Below, in pieces: positions 17,594 through 26,891 of a DNA stretch of 64,000 bases (its first letter is position 1; each line of letters starts with the position of its first letter). The stretch lies in NCBI RefSeq assembly GCF_900112065.1, contig NZ_FOKE01000005.1, positions 124,001-188,000 of the forward strand, in the 5' to 3' direction. The notes beneath the pieces are model-generated. The model made no database searches. It saw only the letters and a list, made by a program, of their open reading frames with translations, and had not been told where the DNA came from. Position numbers and translations under genes: made by a program. This DNA comes from Cohnella sp. OV330. GTDB lineage: Bacteria; Bacillota; Bacilli; Paenibacillales; Paenibacillaceae.

Positions 17594-18736
17594 TTGACCC
17601 AAGCGAGACGCTACATCCCGGAAATCAACTTGATGCGCGCGATGGCAATATTGGCCGTCGTCATGATTCACTCCACGAGCAATGCCCTAGTTCAGCTGCA
17701 GACGTCTTCTTCCTTTTATGGTTTATACGTTTTCCTACACGAATTTGCCGTCTTTGCCGTACCCGCTTTTATTTTCATCAGCGGCTTCGTACTGACCTAC
17801 AATTATGTCGGCAAACCTTTGAACGGCGGCACGATCGCGACTTTTTACCGCAAACGCATCTGGAACGCCGTGGTCCCGTACGCGATTTTCAGCCTGCTCT
17901 ATTTTCTGCTGAAAGCCAAATTCGCGCCTGCCGCCGATTGGGCGCCGAAATTCCTGGGACAGCTGCTCACCGGACAGGCTTACGGCCACTTGTACTTTAT
18001 GTTCGTCATCATCCAGTACTATGTCCTGTTCCCCATCCTGCTGCTCGCACTCCGAAGCGGCTGGGTCCGCCGCCATATCTGGTGGATCGGCATCGCGATC
18101 CAATGGGGCTACTACTACTTAAACCGCGAATACATCGTCCATCAAACGGGATGGCCGGACGTTCTTCACCGTACCGGCAGCCTGTTCATCTCGTACTTCG
18201 GCGCGTTCGCGGTCGCCATGTGGATGGCCATCCACTATGAGCGGATCCTGTCCTGGTTCGCGGCCCGCCCCGCCGTTCGCCGGTTGTCCGTGCCGTTCGC
18301 CTACGCGCTGTGGCTCTTATCGGGCTTTTATTACGTTTACTTGCGTTATCAGGGTCTCGTGCACAAGAACTGGGCCGACGGACAGGTGTTCACCTACACG
18401 CAATTCGTGTTCAATATCATGTCCGCCATCGCGCTGTTTCTGATCGCGAACGTCATGATGCGCCGTCCCGCCGCCTTTTGGGCCCGGCTGCTCGGCAATA
18501 TCGGCGTCTGCTCGTTCGGCATTTACTTTGTCCACCCCGCCGTGCTGTACTACTACCGCGACATACCCGTCCCGGGCAACGGCATGCTATTCCACGTTTA
18601 TTATGCCTGCGAATATCTCGCGGCGCTGCTGGTCGCATGGGGGATCACCTGGACGATTCAGCGGAATTTCCGATGGGCCTGGATTCTGTTCGGCACCTCC
18701 TCGGCACCTAAAAAGAAGACGTCCGCAACGCCATAA
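17594..18736 (+). CDS. Membrane acyltransferase family 3 protein
   Basis: A 380-residue integral membrane protein with about ten transmembrane segments. It has the family-3 signature RYIPEINLMRAMAILAVVMIHSTS at the N-terminus, in which the conserved Arg and His (near residues 15 and 26) are expected at the active site, and AVPAFIFISGFVLTYN in the second helix. Such enzymes O-acylate cell-surface sugars or lipids; the substrate here cannot be told. The start is a TTG at 17594 set by AAGGAGAG 8 bases upstream, and there is no better ATG. It is divergent from polA and followed by its own terminator, so it is monocistronic. Confidence 0.88.
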   Translation: MTQARRYIPEINLMRAMAILAVVMIHSTSNALVQLQTSSSFYGLYVFLHEFAVFAVPAFIFISGFVLTYNYVGKPLNGGTIATFYRKRIWNAVVPYAIFSLLYFLLKAKFAPAADWAPKFLGQLLTGQAYGHLYFMFVIIQYYVLFPILLLALRSGWVRRHIWWIGIAIQWGYYYLNREYIVHQTGWPDVLHRTGSLFISYFGAFAVAMWMAIHYERILSWFAARPAVRRLSVPFAYALWLLSGFYYVYLRYQGLVHKNWADGQVFTYTQFVFNIMSAIALFLIANVMMRRPAAFWARLLGNIGVCSFGIYFVHPAVLYYYRDIPVPGNGMLFHVYYACEYLAALLVAWGITWTIQRNFRWAWILFGTSSAPKKKTSATP

Positions 18737-18787
18737 AAAGACGTTCCGTTCCCTTATTTTCCTGCTATTTTCGACGCAAAACAGGAA

Positions 18788-18815
18788 GGCCGTCCTTACG
18801 GACGGTCTTTTGTTC
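18788..18815 (+). terminator. Terminator of the acyltransferase gene
   Basis: GGCCGTCC and GGACGGTC form an 8-bp stem with loop TTAC, followed by TTTTGTT. It lies about 50 bases after the stop codon. Confidence 0.85.
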
Positions 18816-18926
18816 GCCGTTTATTCACGATTTCTACGCAACTTTTGGATGCGGCTTTCGTCTAGAATAGAGTCGAATGCAACCGTAATCGTCGGATTTT
18901 ACGAAATAAAAGGAGACTTTAGCACT

Positions 18927-20888
18927 ATGAAATGGAAGTTGGAAAGACAACGCATGATCAAATGGCTCACCGCAGCCGCGCTCCTCGTTACGCTGCTCGC
19001 GCCCACGGCCTCGCACGTCGCCACGGCCGCAGGACCCAGCGACAACGTACTTACCCTGACCTTGAACAAGCCGCAAGTGTCGGTCAACGGCACGACGTAC
19101 GCCTCGCCGCAGCCTGCGCTCATCGTCAAAGGCGTAACCTATGCGCCTGTATCCATGTTGGCCGCCCGTTTCGGCTATAAGATTACTTACAACGCCGCTT
19201 CCAAGTCGTATACGATCTCCACGGACGGCAACGCGGTCGAATTCAAGACCGGCAGCACCGCGTACTGGCTGAACGGCGCGAAGGTCGCGTCTTCCGGCAA
19301 GACCTATATCTACAAAGGCAGCCTGATGGTCCCGCTGCGCGACTGGGTCAAAGCGAGCGGCTCCAAGCTGTCCGCCGCGCCAGGCACGGTGTCCCTGACC
19401 TGGAGCGTCGCGCCGACAGCCGACTTCAAGGTCGACCAGGACGTCATTTACGCAGGCGAGACGCAGGTCACCTACACGAGCCTATCCAAAAATCCGAACA
19501 AGATCTGGTCCGAGAGCTGGGACGGCAACCTGAGCGTGTTTCCCGAGCCCGGTACATACGTGATCACCCGCAGCGTGCAGGACATGGCCGGCAATTGGCT
19601 GGATCCGTACGCCGTCTCGATCACCGTGCTGCCTCCGAACCAGCCGCCGGTCGCGCAGTTTACGACCGACAAGGACACGTATATGATCGGCGAGCCGATC
19701 ACGATCACGGATCAATCGTACGACGACGAGAACGCGATCGTGTCGACCGAATGGTCGAACAACAAGCGAGGCTTCTTCGTATCCGGCCCGCAGACGATCT
19801 CGCTTCGCGTGACCGACAAGCACGGCAGCATTTCGGACTTCTCGAAGACGATCACGATCTCGACGGACGTCATGTACACCGAGGAAGAATTCAACGAACG
19901 CTTCACCCTCGTCGGAGACAAGTATCCGGTCGTCGGCGCGAACATTCTCAAGATTCCGACCGTGCCTTATACGTTCTATAATACGAACCGCGCGCTCATC
20001 GCTTCCGACAGTCCCGAGGATCTGACCGGTCCCGGCGTCCTTTACCGCGACACGCTGTCCGGCGACCTCCGCCTGTTCCTGTACCACCAGAACCTCGGCT
20101 CCGAGCCGCTCAAGATCTATCTTGCGGCGACCAACGAGAGCACAACCGAATCGGCGGCCATCGATCTCGGCGCTTGGGGCAGCGCCGGTCCGGAGACATT
20201 CGGCGCTTATACGGGCAAGATGGCGGCGATCCGCTACCTCGACGCCCGCGACTCGCAATCGACGTCGACCACTTGGCTGGCGCCAGGCGCGACCAAGTTG
20301 ATCGTACCCGAGCTGAACCAGAAGGCGCTGTCCAAAGGCCAGACCTTCTCCGCTTACGCGGACTTGAGCACTTCGACGAACGTCAAGTTCACGCTGTTCG
20401 CGGTGAAGAGCGGCGACGATCCATTGACCAAGCTGCCGACGCTCGGCGTCATGAAGCGCGACGGCAAGCATATCCGCGGCACGTTCCAGGGCGCGGACCG
20501 CGAGATCGTCATCCAGGAGACGCTCGGCGATACGGCGAAGCGCATCGTGTTCGGCGATCACAGCATCGACCCGGCGCTTGACGGCATCGACCAGCTGAAC
20601 GGCCAACCCGAGAACAACTGGGGCAACTTCGGCGTCGTCTACCACATGACGTTGCAGGTCAAGGCGAACACGCTCATCTCGCTTAACGCGCGGGGCGGCA
20701 TCTACACCGGCGCCTTCCTCGTCAACGGCGTGAAGGTGCCCGTCACCAACACGAGTATCCTTGAAAATCCGAACGTCGCGACGCCGGTCTATCGCACCGG
20801 GCAGTACAACGAGACGGTCGAGATCTCGTACCTGACGGCGCTCGGCTCCAATCTGCCGATCACGCTGATGTTTATACCGATGAAATAA
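18927..20888 (+). CDS. Secreted protein with copper-amine-oxidase-N and PKD-like domains
   Basis: A 653-residue exported protein. The ATG at 18927 has AAAGGAG 10 bases upstream; the frame is open earlier but that part only shadows the acyltransferase gene. A signal peptide covers about 1-36 (cleavage near ATAAG). Residues about 45-145 form a copper-amine-oxidase N-terminal-type domain (PQPALIVKGVTYAPVSMLAARFGYKITYN), a wall-associated fold in Paenibacillaceae that does not imply oxidase activity. Two PKD-like domains follow at about 155-325 (NQPPVAQFTTDKDTYMIGEP). The last 320 residues resemble no family I recognise. It stands alone between two terminators. Its role is probably structural or binding at the surface, but no function is assigned. 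Confidence 0.85.
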   Translation: MKWKLERQRMIKWLTAAALLVTLLAPTASHVATAAGPSDNVLTLTLNKPQVSVNGTTYASPQPALIVKGVTYAPVSMLAARFGYKITYNAASKSYTISTDGNAVEFKTGSTAYWLNGAKVASSGKTYIYKGSLMVPLRDWVKASGSKLSAAPGTVSLTWSVAPTADFKVDQDVIYAGETQVTYTSLSKNPNKIWSESWDGNLSVFPEPGTYVITRSVQDMAGNWLDPYAVSITVLPPNQPPVAQFTTDKDTYMIGEPITITDQSYDDENAIVSTEWSNNKRGFFVSGPQTISLRVTDKHGSISDFSKTITISTDVMYTEEEFNERFTLVGDKYPVVGANILKIPTVPYTFYNTNRALIASDSPEDLTGPGVLYRDTLSGDLRLFLYHQNLGSEPLKIYLAATNESTTESAAIDLGAWGSAGPETFGAYTGKMAAIRYLDARDSQSTSTTWLAPGATKLIVPELNQKALSKGQTFSAYADLSTSTNVKFTLFAVKSGDDPLTKLPTLGVMKRDGKHIRGTFQGADREIVIQETLGDTAKRIVFGDHSIDPALDGIDQLNGQPENNWGNFGVVYHMTLQVKANTLISLNARGGIYTGAFLVNGVKVPVTNTSILENPNVATPVYRTGQYNETVEISYLTALGSNLPITLMFIPMK

Positions 20889-20891
20889 TGC

Positions 20892-20938
20892 AAAAAGGGT
20901 TGTTTCCTCCGTTTACGCGGATGGGAACAACCCTTTTT
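20892..20938 (+). terminator. Strong bidirectional terminator
   Basis: AAAAAGGGTTGTTTCC and GGGAACAACCCTTTTT form a nearly perfect long stem around a loop that itself pairs (TCCG / CGGA). A- and T-runs on both sides let it act in both directions. Confidence 0.9.
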
Positions 20939-20949
20939 AATGGCGCATG

Positions 20950-21252
20950 GGCGCTTGCAACGCCATCTCTACAGGAAGCGATACTCCTTCTGGCGGCTTC
21001 ATGTCGCTAATCGCCTTCTCTATAGCAGGCGATGCCCCTTCTCGCGGCCCCATGTCGCTCATCGCCTTCTCTACAGCAGGCGATACTCCTTCCGGCGGCT
21101 TCATGTCGCTCAACGCCTTCTCTACAGCAGGCGATGCCCCTTCTCGCGGCCCCATGTCGCTCAACGCCTTCTCTACAGCAGGCGATGCCCCTTCTCGCGG
21201 CCCCATGTCACTCATCGCCTTCTCTAAAGCAGGCGATGCCCCTTCTGCCGCT
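20950..21252. repeat. 51-bp tandem repeat array, six units
   Basis: The marker ATGTCGCT/ATGTCACT recurs exactly every 51 bases at 21001, 21052, 21103, 21154 and 21205, with a degenerate unit before the first. Two variants alternate: one with TCTCGCGGCCCC and one with TCCGGCGGCTTC before the marker. Because 51 is a multiple of three, frames stay open on both strands. The minus frame (20937-21308) encodes 17-residue repeats such as EGASPAVEKALSDMGPR; the plus frame (20947-21321) reads GDAPSRGPMSLIAFSTA. Neither has a ribosome binding site, so no gene is called. There are no unique spacers, so it is not a CRISPR array. Confidence 0.85.
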
Positions 21253-21280
21253 GCGTGCCGCCAAACATTTCCTCGCCCCG

Positions 21281-21331
21281 CAAAAACAAAGGGCTGCCCC
21301 GCAGCCACTAATGACTGCTAGTGCAACCCTT
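21281..21331 (-). terminator. Terminator of the pst-phoU operon
   Basis: On the minus strand GGCTGC-GGG-GCAGCC is followed by CTTTGTTTTTG. A longer pairing is possible between AAGGGTTGC and GCAGCCCTT with the inner stem CACTA/TAGTG. It lies about 40 bases after the phoU stop. Confidence 0.75.
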
Positions 21332-21367
21332 GTCTTGCGGCTTCATCGCCGCACTTTTTCGCCGAGC

Positions 21368-22027
21368 CTATTGGTTCAAATCAGGACGCGTGCCGACGAC
21401 GAGAAAAACGACGTTCTCGCCGATGTTCGTCGCATGGTCCGCGATCCGCTCGATGTAGCGTCCCACGAAGCACAGGTTCATCGCCTGTCCGACGTTCTTC
21501 TGGTTCTCGCCGGCCATCTCGAACAGCTCGCGCAGAATCTGCGAGTACAAGGCGTCGATCATATCGTCGTCCTTGGCCATTTTATAGGCTAGATCGACGT
21601 TCTCGTCGATGTAGGACCGGATCGACTCGCCGATCATGCCTTGCGCCAGCGTCGCCATGCGCGGCAGGTCCACGAGCGGCTTGATCAGCGTCTGACCTTC
21701 CAGCCGGATCGCGACTTTGGCGATGTCGACGGACAGATCGCCCATCCGCTCAAGGTCCGAGGAGATTTTGAGCGCCACGAGGATGCGGCGCAGATCCTTC
21801 GCCACAGGCTGCTGCGTAGCGATCAGCTTGGCCCCCAGATCGGCGATGCGTTCCTCGAGCCTGTTCAGTTCGGGGTCGGCTTTGACGATGCGCTGCGCCA
21901 GCGGCCCGTTCAAGCCCTCCAGCGCCTGCATCGCGTCGCCGAGCGCTTTTTCCACCCGGTCCCCCATTTCTACTAGCATGTTCTGCAATTGCACGAGCCC
22001 GATATCGAATTCCCTTCTCGCCGTCAT
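21368..22027 (-). CDS. phoU: Phosphate transport system regulator PhoU
   Basis: A 219-residue all-helical protein with two PhoU repeats. The metal-binding motifs are readable as ALKISSDLERMGDLSVDIA (about 80-100) and CFVGRYIERIADHATNIGENV (about 185-207). PhoU restrains the Pst transporter and phosphate signalling. The frame is open 26 codons earlier, but the ATG at 22027 gives exactly the usual family length and has GGAAGGGG upstream. It is the last gene of the pst operon and starts 25 bases after the pstB stop. Confidence 0.96.
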   Translation of the reverse strand: MTARREFDIGLVQLQNMLVEMGDRVEKALGDAMQALEGLNGPLAQRIVKADPELNRLEERIADLGAKLIATQQPVAKDLRRILVALKISSDLERMGDLSVDIAKVAIRLEGQTLIKPLVDLPRMATLAQGMIGESIRSYIDENVDLAYKMAKDDDMIDALYSQILRELFEMAGENQKNVGQAMNLCFVGRYIERIADHATNIGENVVFLVVGTRPDLNQ

Positions 22028-22052
22028 TGGCCGTTTGCCCCTTCCAAGTCGT

Positions 22053-22802
22053 TTAACCGAATCTGCCGGAGATATAGTCCTCCGTCCTTTGATCCCGCGG
22101 CGCACGGAACAATTGCTCCGTCTCCGCGGACTCCACTACTTCGCCATTCAGGAAAAACACCGTTCGGTCCGAGATTCTGGCTGCCTGGTGCATGTTATGC
22201 GTGACCATGACGATCGTATAACTCTTTTTCAGCTCCCGCGTGAGCTCCTCGATCTTCGTCGTCGAGATCGGATCGAGCGCCGACGTCGATTCGTCCATGA
22301 GCAGGATGTCCGGCTCGATCGCGAGCGCGCGCGCGATGCACAGACGCTGCTGCTGGCCGCCCGACAGGCTCAACGCGGACTTTTTCAGCACGTCCTTGAC
22401 CTCGTGCCATAGCGACGCCGAACGCAAGCTCTTTTCGACGACGCCGTCCAGCTCGGACTTCTTGGTCACGCCGTGCAGGCGCGGGCCATAAGCGACGTTG
22501 TCGTAGATCGTCTTGGGAAACGGATTCGGCTGCTGGAACACCATGCCGACCCGCTTCCGAAGAAACTCGACTTCGGTCTGCCCGTCGTAAATATTGCGGT
22601 CTTGGATGACCACTTCGCCTTCGATGAGCACGCCCGGAATCGTGTCGTTCATCCGATTGAGCGTCCGCAGCAGCGTCGACTTGCCGCAGCCCGAAGGGCC
22701 GATGAACGCAGTGATGCTTTTCTCAGGAATGGTCAGGTCCACGTTTTTAAGCGCATGGAACTTTCCGTAGTATAGCTGCAGCTTCTTGGTCTCGATAATC
22801 AC
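22053..22802 (-). CDS. pstB: Phosphate ABC transporter ATPase PstB, second copy
   Basis: A 249-residue cytoplasmic ATPase driving phosphate import. The Walker A is GPSGCGKST, the signature [15 protein letters not shown], and the switch His is in [13 protein letters not shown]. The Walker B reads [12 protein letters not shown], with Ser where most PstB proteins have Pro (DEPTSALDP); the catalytic Glu is intact. The start is GTG, with GGAGGAGGAGC upstream. It follows a longer PstB gene at 22888-23913 on the same strand. Tandem pstB genes also occur in Bacillus, so duplication is not in itself unusual. Confidence 0.95.
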   Translation of the reverse strand: MIIETKKLQLYYGKFHALKNVDLTIPEKSITAFIGPSGCGKSTLLRTLNRMNDTIPGVLIEGEVVIQDRNIYDGQTEVEFLRKRVGMVFQQPNPFPKTIYDNVAYGPRLHGVTKKSELDGVVEKSLRSASLWHEVKDVLKKSALSLSGGQQQRLCIARALAIEPDILLMDESTSALDPISTTKIEELTRELKKSYTIVMVTHNMHQAARISDRTVFFLNGEVVESAETEQLFRAPRDQRTEDYISGRFG

Positions 22803-22887
22803 TTGCGCTCCTCCTCCTCGTCGGGCCGGGCCCTGCGGTCCGGCACCGCATCCTGTCGGCTGCCCGCGGCCGCTCCGTCGCTTACGA

Positions 22888-23913
22888 TCAGCCGAAGCGC
22901 CCGGAGATGTAGTCGTCCGTCGATTTGCGCGTCGGGTTGGTGAAGATCTTGTTCGTATCGTCGTATTCGACCAGGTCGCCGAGGAAGAAAAACGCCGTCT
23001 TGTCGGACACGCGCGCGGCTTGATGCATGTTGTGCGTGACGATAACGATCGTGTAGTCCTGCTTCAGTTCGGCGATCAGCTCCTCGACCTTGGCGGTCGA
23101 CACGGGGTCAAGCGCGGAAGCCGGTTCGTCCATGAGCAGGATATCCGGCTTGACGGCGATCGAGCGCGCGATGCACAGACGCTGCTGCTGCCCGCCCGAC
23201 AACGCGAGGCCCGACTGGTGCAGACGGTCCTTGACCTCGTCCCACAGCGCCGTCTTGCGAAGGCACTCTTCGACGAGCTGATCGAGCGCTGCCTTGTTCT
23301 TCACGCCATGATAGCGCGGACCGAACGCGACGTTTTCGTAGATCGATTTGTGAAAAGGATTCGGGCGCTGCCAGACCATCCCGATCTTCTGGCGGAGCCG
23401 TACGACGTCCGTCTTCGAATCGCAGATGTTATGGCCGCCGATCCAGATCTCCCCCTGGATCGAAGCGCCGGGGATCAGGTCGTTCATCCGGTTGAGCGAT
23501 CGCAGGAACGTCGACTTGCCGCAGCCCGATGGGCCGATCAACGCGACGACCTGGCGATCGGGGAAGGCCATGCTGACCTGCTTGATCGCCTGCTTTTCGC
23601 CATAGAAGACGGATAAGTCTTTGGTGTAAAAAGCAGGCGGCGGCGCGGCTTGCGTGAGGGCGGACCCGCTTGCTTCGGGCTCGGACGGCGCCGGCTTCGG
23701 CGTCTCCGCGCTTACGGACGGGGCTTGCTTCGGCGCGGACGCGGGCTGGGCAGGCGGCGCGGAGGGTGCAGGCGGCAGGACGGTTCCCGTGCCGGCGTTA
23801 AGCGCGGCTTCGCTTGCGGAATCGGCCGGCGAGGGCGTGCCCGCCGGTTTTTCGCCGGCGGTCGGGGCGGCATTGCGCCGGGCCTCCGTCTTTTCGGTCG
23901 CGATCATAGTCAC
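22888..23913 (-). CDS. pstB: Phosphate ABC transporter ATPase PstB with long Pro/Ala-rich N-terminus
   Basis: A 341-residue PstB. The ATPase core begins near residue 95 ([16 protein letters not shown]) with Walker [10 protein letters not shown], signature [15 protein letters not shown], Walker [13 protein letters not shown] and switch [13 protein letters not shown]. Ahead of it are about 93 residues rich in Pro, Ala, Ser and Glu ([17 protein letters not shown]), of a disordered type not found in ordinary PstB of 250-280 residues. The extension appears genuinely translated: the GTG start at 23913 has GGAGG 8 bases upstream, while no well-placed ribosome binding site is seen near the core start. 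It lies between pstA and the second pstB. Confidence 0.94.
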   Translation of the reverse strand: MTMIATEKTEARRNAAPTAGEKPAGTPSPADSASEAALNAGTGTVLPPAPSAPPAQPASAPKQAPSVSAETPKPAPSEPEASGSALTQAAPPPAFYTKDLSVFYGEKQAIKQVSMAFPDRQVVALIGPSGCGKSTFLRSLNRMNDLIPGASIQGEIWIGGHNICDSKTDVVRLRQKIGMVWQRPNPFHKSIYENVAFGPRYHGVKNKAALDQLVEECLRKTALWDEVKDRLHQSGLALSGGQQQRLCIARSIAVKPDILLMDEPASALDPVSTAKVEELIAELKQDYTIVIVTHNMHQAARVSDKTAFFFLGDLVEYDDTNKIFTNPTRKSTDDYISGRFG

Positions 23914-23959
23914 GATGAATTCCTCCTTTAAGTTCCAGGTGATCCGGCCGGAGCCGGTC

Positions 23960-24847
23960 TTAACGTCCTGCCGTCAGCTTGCGGTACAGCACGCGTCCAA
24001 GCCATCTGGCTCCCAGATTGAACAGGAGCACGGTGATGATAAGGACTGCCGAAGCGCCTGCCGCGATCTGCGCGGCGTCGGGAGCGAGACCTTCGCTGTT
24101 GATCTTCCAGATATGAACGGCCAGCGTCTCGGCCGGACGAAACGGATTGAGCGGCGACGTGTGATGCAGCGGATTCCAGTCGGTGAAGTCGAGGCGCGGC
24201 GAGCTCATGCCCGCCGTGAACAACAGCGCGGCTGCTTCGCCGAATACGCGGCCGGCAGCAAGGATCGTACCCGTGACGATGGCGGGCAGCGAGATCGGCA
24301 GCATGACCGTCGTGATCGTGCGCCAGCGGGACAGTCCGAGCGCGAGCCCGGCTTCCTTCTGTTCGCGCGGCACGGCGCGGAGCGCCTGCTCGGTGATACG
24401 CACCATGAGCGGGAGGTTGAACACCGTCAGCGCGAGTGCGCCGGACATGAGCGACAGCCCGAGGCCGAAGCGGTTGACGATGACCAAGAGTCCGAACAAG
24501 CCGACAACGATCGAAGGGAAGGAAGACAGAACTTCGACGATCAGGCGGATGAACGCGGTCAGCCGGTTCTGCTTGGCGTACTCGCTCATGTAGATGCCGG
24601 CGCCGAGGCCGAGCGGAACCGTGATGATCATCGTCAGCACGAGCAGGAACAGCGAGTTGAACAACTGGGGTCCGATCCCGCCGCCCGCGCGGATCGACTC
24701 GGGCGGGGAGGTGAGGAAGTGCCAGCTGATATGGCCGACGCCGCGGATGAGCAGGTAGCCGAGCAGCGCGGCAAGCAGCGCGATGATCAAAAAGCCGATG
24801 CCGACGATGACGCCGGTCATGATTCGGTCTACGGACTTGGCCTTCAT
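23960..24847 (-). CDS. pstA: Phosphate ABC transporter permease PstA
   Basis: A 295-residue permease with about six transmembrane segments. It opens [19 protein letters not shown] and carries the permease loop [26 protein letters not shown] and [13 protein letters not shown]. The ATG at 24847 overlaps the pstC stop as ATGA, so translation is coupled. The frame stays open far upstream through pstC in another frame, but that part is a shadow. It forms the membrane channel with PstC and is energised by PstB. Confidence 0.96.
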   Translation of the reverse strand: MKAKSVDRIMTGVIVGIGFLIIALLAALLGYLLIRGVGHISWHFLTSPPESIRAGGGIGPQLFNSLFLLVLTMIITVPLGLGAGIYMSEYAKQNRLTAFIRLIVEVLSSFPSIVVGLFGLLVIVNRFGLGLSLMSGALALTVFNLPLMVRITEQALRAVPREQKEAGLALGLSRWRTITTVMLPISLPAIVTGTILAAGRVFGEAAALLFTAGMSSPRLDFTDWNPLHHTSPLNPFRPAETLAVHIWKINSEGLAPDAAQIAAGASAVLIITVLLFNLGARWLGRVLYRKLTAGR

Positions 24848-25782
24848 GCGTGCTTCACTCTCCTCTCCAGCATCCGGACGACGAATACGAACAGGAACGT
24901 CATGATGAGCAAGATGAGCGCGAGGCTCCACAGCGCGTTGTTGTGCAAGGAACCGCTCGTCGTGTTGCCCATCGACAGCGTGATGATACTGGTCAGCGTC
25001 GCGGCGGATTGCGTCAGCGAGTGCGGGATGTGCGGCGCGTTGCCGATGACCATCTGCACGGCGAGCGCTTCGCCGAACGCGCGCGCGATACCGAGCACGA
25101 CGCCGGTCATGAGCGACGGCAGCGTTGTCGGAATGACGAGCCGCGATATCGTCTGCCAGCGCGTGGCGCCGAGCGCGTAAGAGCCTTCTTTCAGTCCGGC
25201 TGGCAAGCTGCGAAGCGCGTCCGTCGCGACGGTCGTGATCGTCGGCAGGATCATGACGGACAGGACGATCCCGCCCGCAAGGATGCCGACGCCTTGTCCT
25301 GGGAAGATGTCCCGCAGGAAAGGCACGATGACGCTGAGGCCGACGAAGCCGTAGACGACGGAAGGGACGCCGGCGAGCAGCTCGATGGCAGGCTGTAAAA
25401 TATTTTTGCCGACTTTGGGCATCATTTCGGTCATGAAGATCGCGGCGCAGATGCCGAGCGGCGCGGCGATGATGGCCGCGAGCAGCGAAGTTGCGAATGA
25501 GCCGAACAGAAACGGCAGCGCGCCGAAACGCGGCGTGTCCGCTTCCGGCGCCCACTTCAGGCCGCCGAGCATCTCGCCGACGCTCACGCCCTGGCTCGCG
25601 AACGGCGTCAAGCCTCTCGAAGCGATAAAGTAGACGATCGAAAAAATGATGACGATCAGCAGCAGCACGCAAAACATCACGTAACCTCTGCCGCGGAGTT
25701 CCTCAAGCTTGTGCTTCGGAAATTTGCCGCGTCCGTCCTTCGCGATGGCATCCGCCGCTGGGCGGGTTTGGGTCATGTTCAT
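24844..25782 (-). CDS. pstC: Phosphate ABC transporter permease PstC
   Basis: A 312-residue permease with a cytoplasmic N-terminus of about 35 residues, then about six transmembrane segments. The permease loop reads KEGSYALGATRWQTISRLVIPTTLPSLMTG, and ELLAGVPSVVYGFVGL is the counterpart of the PstA motif. The ATG at 25782 has AAGGAGAGG upstream. It follows pstS after a 77-base space that holds a hairpin, and overlaps pstA by four bases. Confidence 0.96.
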   Translation of the reverse strand: MNMTQTRPAADAIAKDGRGKFPKHKLEELRGRGYVMFCVLLLIVIIFSIVYFIASRGLTPFASQGVSVGEMLGGLKWAPEADTPRFGALPFLFGSFATSLLAAIIAAPLGICAAIFMTEMMPKVGKNILQPAIELLAGVPSVVYGFVGLSVIVPFLRDIFPGQGVGILAGGIVLSVMILPTITTVATDALRSLPAGLKEGSYALGATRWQTISRLVIPTTLPSLMTGVVLGIARAFGEALAVQMVIGNAPHIPHSLTQSAATLTSIITLSMGNTTSGSLHNNALWSLALILLIMTFLFVFVVRMLERRVKHA

Positions 25783-25807
25783 GCGAGCCTCTCCTTAACG
25801 TGGCAAG

Positions 25808-25834
25808 AGAGGCGCCCTTTTCAGGTCCGCCTCT
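25808..25834 (-). other. Intercistronic hairpin between pstS and pstC
   Basis: AGAGGCG and CGCCTCT form a 7-bp stem around 13 bases, with no T-run behind. Such hairpins commonly protect the pstS part of the message, which would let the binding protein outnumber the permeases. Confidence 0.45.
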
Positions 25835-25859
25835 GCCGGCTATTCTCGTACGTTTTTTA

Positions 25860-26798
25860 TTATTTGTTGGTTACTTTGCCTTCCACGTCGCGCGTAACCT
25901 TCATGTCGCTAACCGGGATGTAGCCCAGATCCTTAACGTCGGTTCCTTGAATTTCGTCGCTCAGCATGTAGTCGAGGAATGCCTTGACTGCGCCCTCAGG
26001 CTCGCCCTTCGTATACATGTGCTCGTATGCCCATACCGGATAAGTGCCGGACGCTACGTTTTCGGCCGTCGGATCTACGCCTTCGTATTTCAACGCTTGA
26101 ATCGTGTCGTCGAGGTAGGAGAGCGCCAGGTAACCGATCGCGCCGGGCGTTTCGGAGACGAGCTTGCGAACCGTGCCGGATGCGTCTTCCGTAATCGAGT
26201 CCGGCAGGTCTTCCGACTTCGCGCCGAGGGCGAAGTTTTCGAACGTAGCGCGGGTACCCGAGCTTGCCGGGCGGTTGACGAGGACGATCTTTTCATCCTT
26301 GCCGCCAACGTCCTTCCAGTTCGTAACTTTGCCGGTGAAGATGTCGACCAGTTGAGCCTTCGTCAAGTTGTCTACGCCAACGTCCTTGTTAGAGACAGCA
26401 GCGATCGATACGACGGCGACTTGGTGATCGACGAGCTCTTTCGCTTTTTCTGCATCGGCATCCTTCAGCTTCTCTTCGGCGAATACGTCGGAGTTGCCGA
26501 TTTGCACGGTGCCTTCCGATACTTGGGACAGTCCGGCGCCGCTGCCGCCGCCGTTGACGGTGATCGTGACGTCCTTGTTGAGATCCATGAATTTCTTCGA
26601 AGCTTGATCGACGAGCGGTTGAAGCGCGGTCGAGCCCGCTGCGCTGAACGCGCCGCTGACTGCGGCGCTTGCCGGAGCGCTCGACGATGCGCCTGACGAT
26701 GCACCAGCATCGGCATTATTGGAATTGTTGTTTTTTCCGCAAGCGGCAAGGGAGATGCTAAGTGCGAGCGTCGTCAGTACGAGCAGAGATTTTTTCAA
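25860..26798 (-). CDS. pstS: Phosphate-binding lipoprotein PstS
   Basis: A 312-residue phosphate-binding protein anchored by lipid at Cys20 (lipobox SLAAC). A Ser/Ala-rich linker leads to the mature domain: FSAAGSTALQPLVDQASKKF, VTVNGGGSGAGLSQV and VNRPASSGTRATFENF are the phosphate-loop motifs of the PstS family. The start is a TTG at 26798 with AAAGGGG 10 bases upstream. It is the first gene of pstS-C-A-B-B-phoU, and a Pho box lies about 95 bases upstream, so induction by PhoP under phosphate limitation is expected. Confidence 0.96.
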   Translation of the reverse strand: MKKSLLVLTTLALSISLAACGKNNNSNNADAGASSGASSSAPASAAVSGAFSAAGSTALQPLVDQASKKFMDLNKDVTITVNGGGSGAGLSQVSEGTVQIGNSDVFAEEKLKDADAEKAKELVDHQVAVVSIAAVSNKDVGVDNLTKAQLVDIFTGKVTNWKDVGGKDEKIVLVNRPASSGTRATFENFALGAKSEDLPDSITEDASGTVRKLVSETPGAIGYLALSYLDDTIQALKYEGVDPTAENVASGTYPVWAYEHMYTKGEPEGAVKAFLDYMLSDEIQGTDVKDLGYIPVSDMKVTRDVEGKVTNK

Positions 26799-26891
26799 GG
26801 AATAGAGCCCCTTTCAAATTGTGTTTATATAGTTTGTTCTCAAGCACATCTCTGATTCTAGCGGCCATTCGTCATTCTTGTATTCGGGTAT

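Noticed and set aside
19482..20645. A 387-codon minus-strand frame opposite the copper-amine-oxidase-N/PKD gene
   Set aside because: Same cause: repetitive Arg/Val/Asp composition, no ribosome binding site, and a well-supported gene on the other strand.
20950..21252. Possible CRISPR array
   Set aside because: The 51-bp units are contiguous, with no unique spacers between them, and no cas genes are in the window.
24848..25672. An upstream extension of the pstA frame by 275 codons
   Set aside because: It runs through pstC in another frame; the ATGA overlap with pstC and the normal PstA N-terminus fix the start at 24847.
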